DNA of 64,000 nt from NCBI RefSeq assembly GCF_014190805.1, contig NZ_JACHVQ010000001.1, forward strand, positions 1,736,001 to 1,800,000, read 5' to 3'. This document shows, one piece after another, positions 58,929 through 64,000 of the stretch. Each line of letters starts with the position of its first letter. Position 1 is the first letter of the stretch. This DNA is from Flexivirga oryzae. GTDB taxonomy: Bacteria > Actinomycetota > Actinomycetes > Actinomycetales > Dermatophilaceae. The notes below the pieces were generated by a model. The model worked only from the letters and a program-made list of their open reading frames with translations. It was not told the origin of the DNA and searched no databases. A program made the position numbers and the translations under genes.

Positions 58929-59486
58929 TCATCCGCCCTCGTGCTGCAACGGCAGTGTGGCGACGGTCTCGTGGCGGGGCCTGCGGTGCGGCCCCTCCCC
59001 CAGGTATGACGCGACCAGCTCGATCCCGTCGACCCGCCACGTGTCGCTGCGGAAGGTGTCGAGCACCTGCAGCCACCGGCGCGCGTCGATCGGACGTCGC
59101 GGACGCGCCACACTCAGATGACCGACGAAGCGCTGTCCATCCGGTGTCGCGCCGACCGAGTTGGCCGCGTGCCGCACACCTGTCGCGAGAGCGGTCAGGT
59201 CGACACTCGGCCGCAGCCACATCACCCGCGCCTCCAACGGGTTCGGGAACGCACCAGCGCCGGCAAGTTGCAGGTTGAAAGTGTTGTGCCGCAGCGCGGT
59301 CCGGCGAAGGGCGTCGACCAGCTCGTCGTCGCGGTGTGCGGGCACGGCGGCGAGGAAGGCGAGGGTCAGGTGCCATTGGGCGGCGTCGATCCAGGTCATG
59401 CCGGTACGTGGCCGGAGGAAGTCGGCGAGCTGCTCCCGGACCTCCTCCGACGGCCGGATCGCGACGAACATTCGTGTCGTGGTCAT
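58929..59486 (-). CDS. thpR: RNA 2',3'-cyclic phosphodiesterase ThpR (LigT)
   Basis: The 185-residue protein has the two HxTx-type motifs of the 2H phosphoesterases: His39 in HLTLAFL and His123 in HLSVARP. It opens 2',3'-cyclic phosphates on RNA ends. The second motif has Ser in place of Thr, which is accepted in the family. Confidence 0.93.
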   Translation of the reverse strand: MTTTRMFVAIRPSEEVREQLADFLRPRTGMTWIDAAQWHLTLAFLAAVPAHRDDELVDALRRTALRHNTFNLQLAGAGAFPNPLEARVMWLRPSVDLTALATGVRHAANSVGATPDGQRFVGHLSVARPRRPIDARRWLQVLDTFRSDTWRVDGIELVASYLGEGPHRRPRHETVATLPLQHEGG

Positions 59487-59525
59487 TGTGGCCAGGTTAG
59501 AGGCCCGTGACGCCCAGTTGCCGCG

Positions 59526-61868
<2,343 letters not shown>

Positions 61869-61872
61869 CGGA

Positions 61873-62442
61873 TCACTCCCCACCGTGCGGCGCCTCGAAC
61901 ACGACATCGACGGTGTTGACGGTCGCCGCGGACTTGCCCGGGCCGCCCTGCCAACCCCAGTAGAGGTTGGTGTGCGAGATCACGAGATCGGGGCTCGGCG
62001 CGCCGTACTCGGACAGGTCCTCGGTGGTGTGCGCGTCACCGACCAGCGTCACGTCGTAGCCGCGGGCGAATGCGCCGTGGATCGTCGACCGGACGCACAT
62101 GTCGGTCTGGGCTCCGGTCACGACGAGGTGACCGACCCCTGAAGCTGCGAGCACGTCCTCGAGGTCGGTGCCTTCGAAGGAGTCGCCGAAGGTCTTCTCC
62201 ACCAGCGGCTCGGAGTCCTCACGGGACAGCTCCGGCGCCAACTGCCACTCGGGAGAGCCCTGTTGGAGTTGCTCGTCGTGGTGCTGCACCCAGACGACCG
62301 GGACGTCCTCCTTCCGTGCGCGGTCGACCAGCGACTTCACGTTGCTCACGACGGCGTCGCGCTCGTAGGCGCCGTCGACGACGCCTTGCTGCACGTCGAT
62401 GACCAGCAGTGCGGTCGCTGGTCTGTCGGTCAGAGTGGTCAT
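61873..62442 (-). CDS. Isochorismatase-family cysteine hydrolase
   Basis: The 189-residue protein has VIDVQQGVVDGAYER (Asp), LVEKTFGDSF (Lys) and VTGAQTDMCVRSTIHGAFAR (Cys), the catalytic triad. Substrates in the family include isochorismate, nicotinamide and biuret-like amides. It is the first gene of a pair with the UvrA-like ATPase. Confidence 0.92.
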   Translation of the reverse strand: MTTLTDRPATALLVIDVQQGVVDGAYERDAVVSNVKSLVDRARKEDVPVVWVQHHDEQLQQGSPEWQLAPELSREDSEPLVEKTFGDSFEGTDLEDVLAASGVGHLVVTGAQTDMCVRSTIHGAFARGYDVTLVGDAHTTEDLSEYGAPSPDLVISHTNLYWGWQGGPGKSAATVNTVDVVFEAPHGGE

Positions 62443-62514
62443 GGTGACTCCTTGGTCGGGTTTACGGTCAACGCTAGCCGGAAGCTGTGACAGGCATCAG
62501 GGAGAATCGGTGTC

Positions 62515-63654
62515 GTGCAGTGCGACTACTTCGACGATGGCGCGTGCCGATCGTGCACCCTCATGGGCCAGGGGTATGACGCGCAGCTCCAGGACCTGCA
62601 GACGCTGGTCGCGCGGGCATTGTCCGACCGGTTTCCCGAGCATGGCTGGGCGCGACCGGCTTCCGGCCCCGAGTCGCACTTCCGCAACAAGGCCAAGCTG
62701 GTCGTCGGCGGCACCCGGCAGTCGCCCACTTTCGGCATCCTGGACCGCGGCGGGCAGGGCGTCGACCTGCGCGACTGCGGCCTCTACGAGCCAGGACTGC
62801 ACGAGACGGTGCGACAGCTCGCGGACTTCGTCACCGGGGTCGGTCTGACGCCATACGACGTGCCGCGCCGCACCGGCGAGCTGAAACACCTCATCGTCAC
62901 CCACTCCCCCGACGGTGAGTCGATGATCCGCTTCGTGCTGCGCTCGCCCGGGCAGCTGGGTCGGATCGAGCGTGCACTGCCCGACCTCCGGGCGTCGATC
63001 CCCGGAGCTCGGGTCGTCTCGGTCAATCTGCTGCCGGAGCACAAGGCAGCGCTCGAAGGCGATGAGGAGACCTTCCTCACCGAGGAGCAGACGCTGCCGA
63101 TGCATGTCAACGACATCGTGCTGCACCTGCGACCGCGCAGCTTCTTCCAGACCAACACCGCGGTGGCTTCGCAGCTCTACCGTCAGGCACAGCAATGGGT
63201 GTCACAGCTCGGTCCCGCCAGTGTCCTCGACCTGTTCTGCGGCGTCGGAGGGTTTGCGCTGCATGCGGCGACGGCACCGGGCACGTCGACAGCCAGGATG
63301 CGCGGCATCGAGATCTCACCGGACGCAGTGGCCAGCGCCAGGCTCAGCGCGACGCAGCTGCCGCAGCGGGAAGCACTGGACGACATACAGTTCACGGTCG
63401 GTGACGCGACGACCGCGCTCAGCTCGGACACGCCGGATCTGGTCATCGTGAATCCGCCACGCCGCGGGATCGGTGACCTCGCGGGCGACCTCGAGCGCTC
63501 GGACGTGCCGCACGTGCTCTACTCCAGCTGCAACGTCACCAGCCTGGCCACCGACCTGGCGGCGATGCAGTCGTTCCGGGTCACCCGTGCGCGGCTGTTC
63601 GACATGTTCCCGCAGACCGGTCACCACGAGGTGCTGCTGCTGTTGAGCCGGTGA
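62515..63654 (+). CDS. rlmC: 23S rRNA (uracil-747-C5)-methyltransferase RlmC
   Basis: The 379-residue SAM enzyme starts MQCDYFDDGACRSCTLMGQG, with the Fe-S Cys set. It has FFQTNTAVASQLYRQA, LDLFCGVGGFALHAA, the NPPRRGIG motif and YSSCNVTSLATDL with the catalytic Cys. These fit RlmC, which methylates U747. A GAGAAT seven bases upstream may be a -10, so the mRNA could be leaderless. Confidence 0.94.
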   Translation: MQCDYFDDGACRSCTLMGQGYDAQLQDLQTLVARALSDRFPEHGWARPASGPESHFRNKAKLVVGGTRQSPTFGILDRGGQGVDLRDCGLYEPGLHETVRQLADFVTGVGLTPYDVPRRTGELKHLIVTHSPDGESMIRFVLRSPGQLGRIERALPDLRASIPGARVVSVNLLPEHKAALEGDEETFLTEEQTLPMHVNDIVLHLRPRSFFQTNTAVASQLYRQAQQWVSQLGPASVLDLFCGVGGFALHAATAPGTSTARMRGIEISPDAVASARLSATQLPQREALDDIQFTVGDATTALSSDTPDLVIVNPPRRGIGDLAGDLERSDVPHVLYSSCNVTSLATDLAAMQSFRVTRARLFDMFPQTGHHEVLLLLSR

Positions 63655-63695
63655 CCGATCGAGGGTCACCGGGCTGGGACATACTTGTTCCCAAG

Positions 63696-64000
63696 ATGAT
63701 CGAGAAGACCGCCGCGGCGAAGGACGCCCCCGCCGTGCCGCGCGAGGTCTGGGTGCTCGTGTCGGCGGGCTTCGTCATCGCTCTCGGCTACGGCGTGGTC
63801 GCGCCGGCGCTGCCGCAGTTCGCACACAGCTTCGGTGTCGGAGTCACCGCGGCATCGGCGATCGTGTCGGTCTTCGCAGCGATGCGGCTGGCCTGCGCGC
63901 CCACCAGCGGCCGGCTGGTGACGCGGTTCGGCGAGCGTCCGATGTACGTCCTCGGCGTGTTCATCGTCGCCCTGTCGACACTCGCCTCCGCGTTCGCCCA
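63696..64000 (+). CDS. MFS transporter (N-terminal part)
   Basis: The first 101 residues lie in the window: a short tail, then helices (VWVLVSAGFVIALGYGVVAP; ASAIVSVFAAMRLACAPTSG) and the GRLVTRFGERPMYVLG loop of the MFS. It runs off the right edge. The upstream GGGACATACTTGTTCCC is an imperfect palindrome that could be an operator. Confidence 0.85.
   Translation, partial: MIEKTAAAKDAPAVPREVWVLVSAGFVIALGYGVVAPALPQFAHSFGVGVTAASAIVSVFAAMRLACAPTSGRLVTRFGERPMYVLGVFIVALSTLASAFA

Overview
The window is high-GC actinobacterial chromosome. It carries the bacterial proteasome/pupylation genes (dop, pup, prcB, prcA, pafA, pafB, pafC) next to tatA/tatC and a Ski2-like helicase, plus rbpA, the lnt-ppm1 pair and DUF222/HNH remnants. 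Gene content and codon habits suggest a member of Micrococcales near Dermacoccaceae/Intrasporangiaceae; this placement is inference, since no rRNA is present. No rRNA, tRNA or CRISPR array was seen.

Layout. 1-2272 (minus strand): the start of an alditol-oxidase-like gene, a Gfo/Idh/MocA oxidoreductase and a broken esterase. 2304-5695: dop-pup-prcB-prcA. 5994-11861: a heterodimeric ABC exporter, an epimerase and a YigZ protein, which separate the core proteasome genes from 11957-22426 (pafA, two FKBP isomerases, a cation efflux protein, pafB, pafC, a small membrane protein, tatA, tatC, helicase). 22484-29773: a PH-domain protein, a 52-bp tandem repeat array, an exonuclease, Lrp and LysR regulators, a YbaK deacylase, then lnt-ppm1-fxsA. 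29840-39835 (mixed strands): rbpA with a SigR/SigH-like promoter, transporters, a Tat-lipoprotein flavoenzyme, a DsbA-like protein, an AlkX-type glycosylase, an ATPase and small enzymes. 39833-40850: a DUF222 remnant between inverted repeat arrays. 40895-46550: TrmO, a TPP-riboswitch-controlled MFS transporter, a kinase-like protein, a DUF3048 lipoprotein and an Fsr-type exporter.

46593-54453 is the accessory part. A 2.5-kb segment with small membrane and secreted proteins is bounded by 44-bp inverted repeats. It is followed by five type II toxin-antitoxin modules within 4.1 kb (MazEF, Phd/RelE, VapBC, YefM-YoeB, VapBC). Among them lie a metallothionein-like fusion gene, a small lipoprotein with a partial second copy, a Tn3-transposase remnant and a HAD/PIN chimera. 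Next to it (54450-56806) is an unusual helix-turn-helix/SAICAR-synthase fusion behind a palindromic site, with a peptidase E gene and an unknown gene. 56915-64000 returns to ordinary genes: acetyltransferase, thioredoxin-like protein, ThpR, UvrA-like ATPase, isochorismatase, RlmC and the start of an MFS transporter.

Functional links. PafA attaches Pup to proteins after Dop has deamidated its C-terminal Gln. PrcA/PrcB form the 20S core. PafB/PafC are WYL-domain regulators. The Mpa/ARC ATPase that feeds the core is not in the window. TatA/TatC could export the twin-arginine flavoenzyme at 31932-33491. Lnt modifies lipoproteins, of which several are encoded here. Two window-wide signals stand out: frequent TANNNT -10 hexamers six or seven bases before start codons (leaderless transcripts), and an apparent excess of the pentamer CATAC/GTATG, even at the cost of the rare Ile codon ATA.
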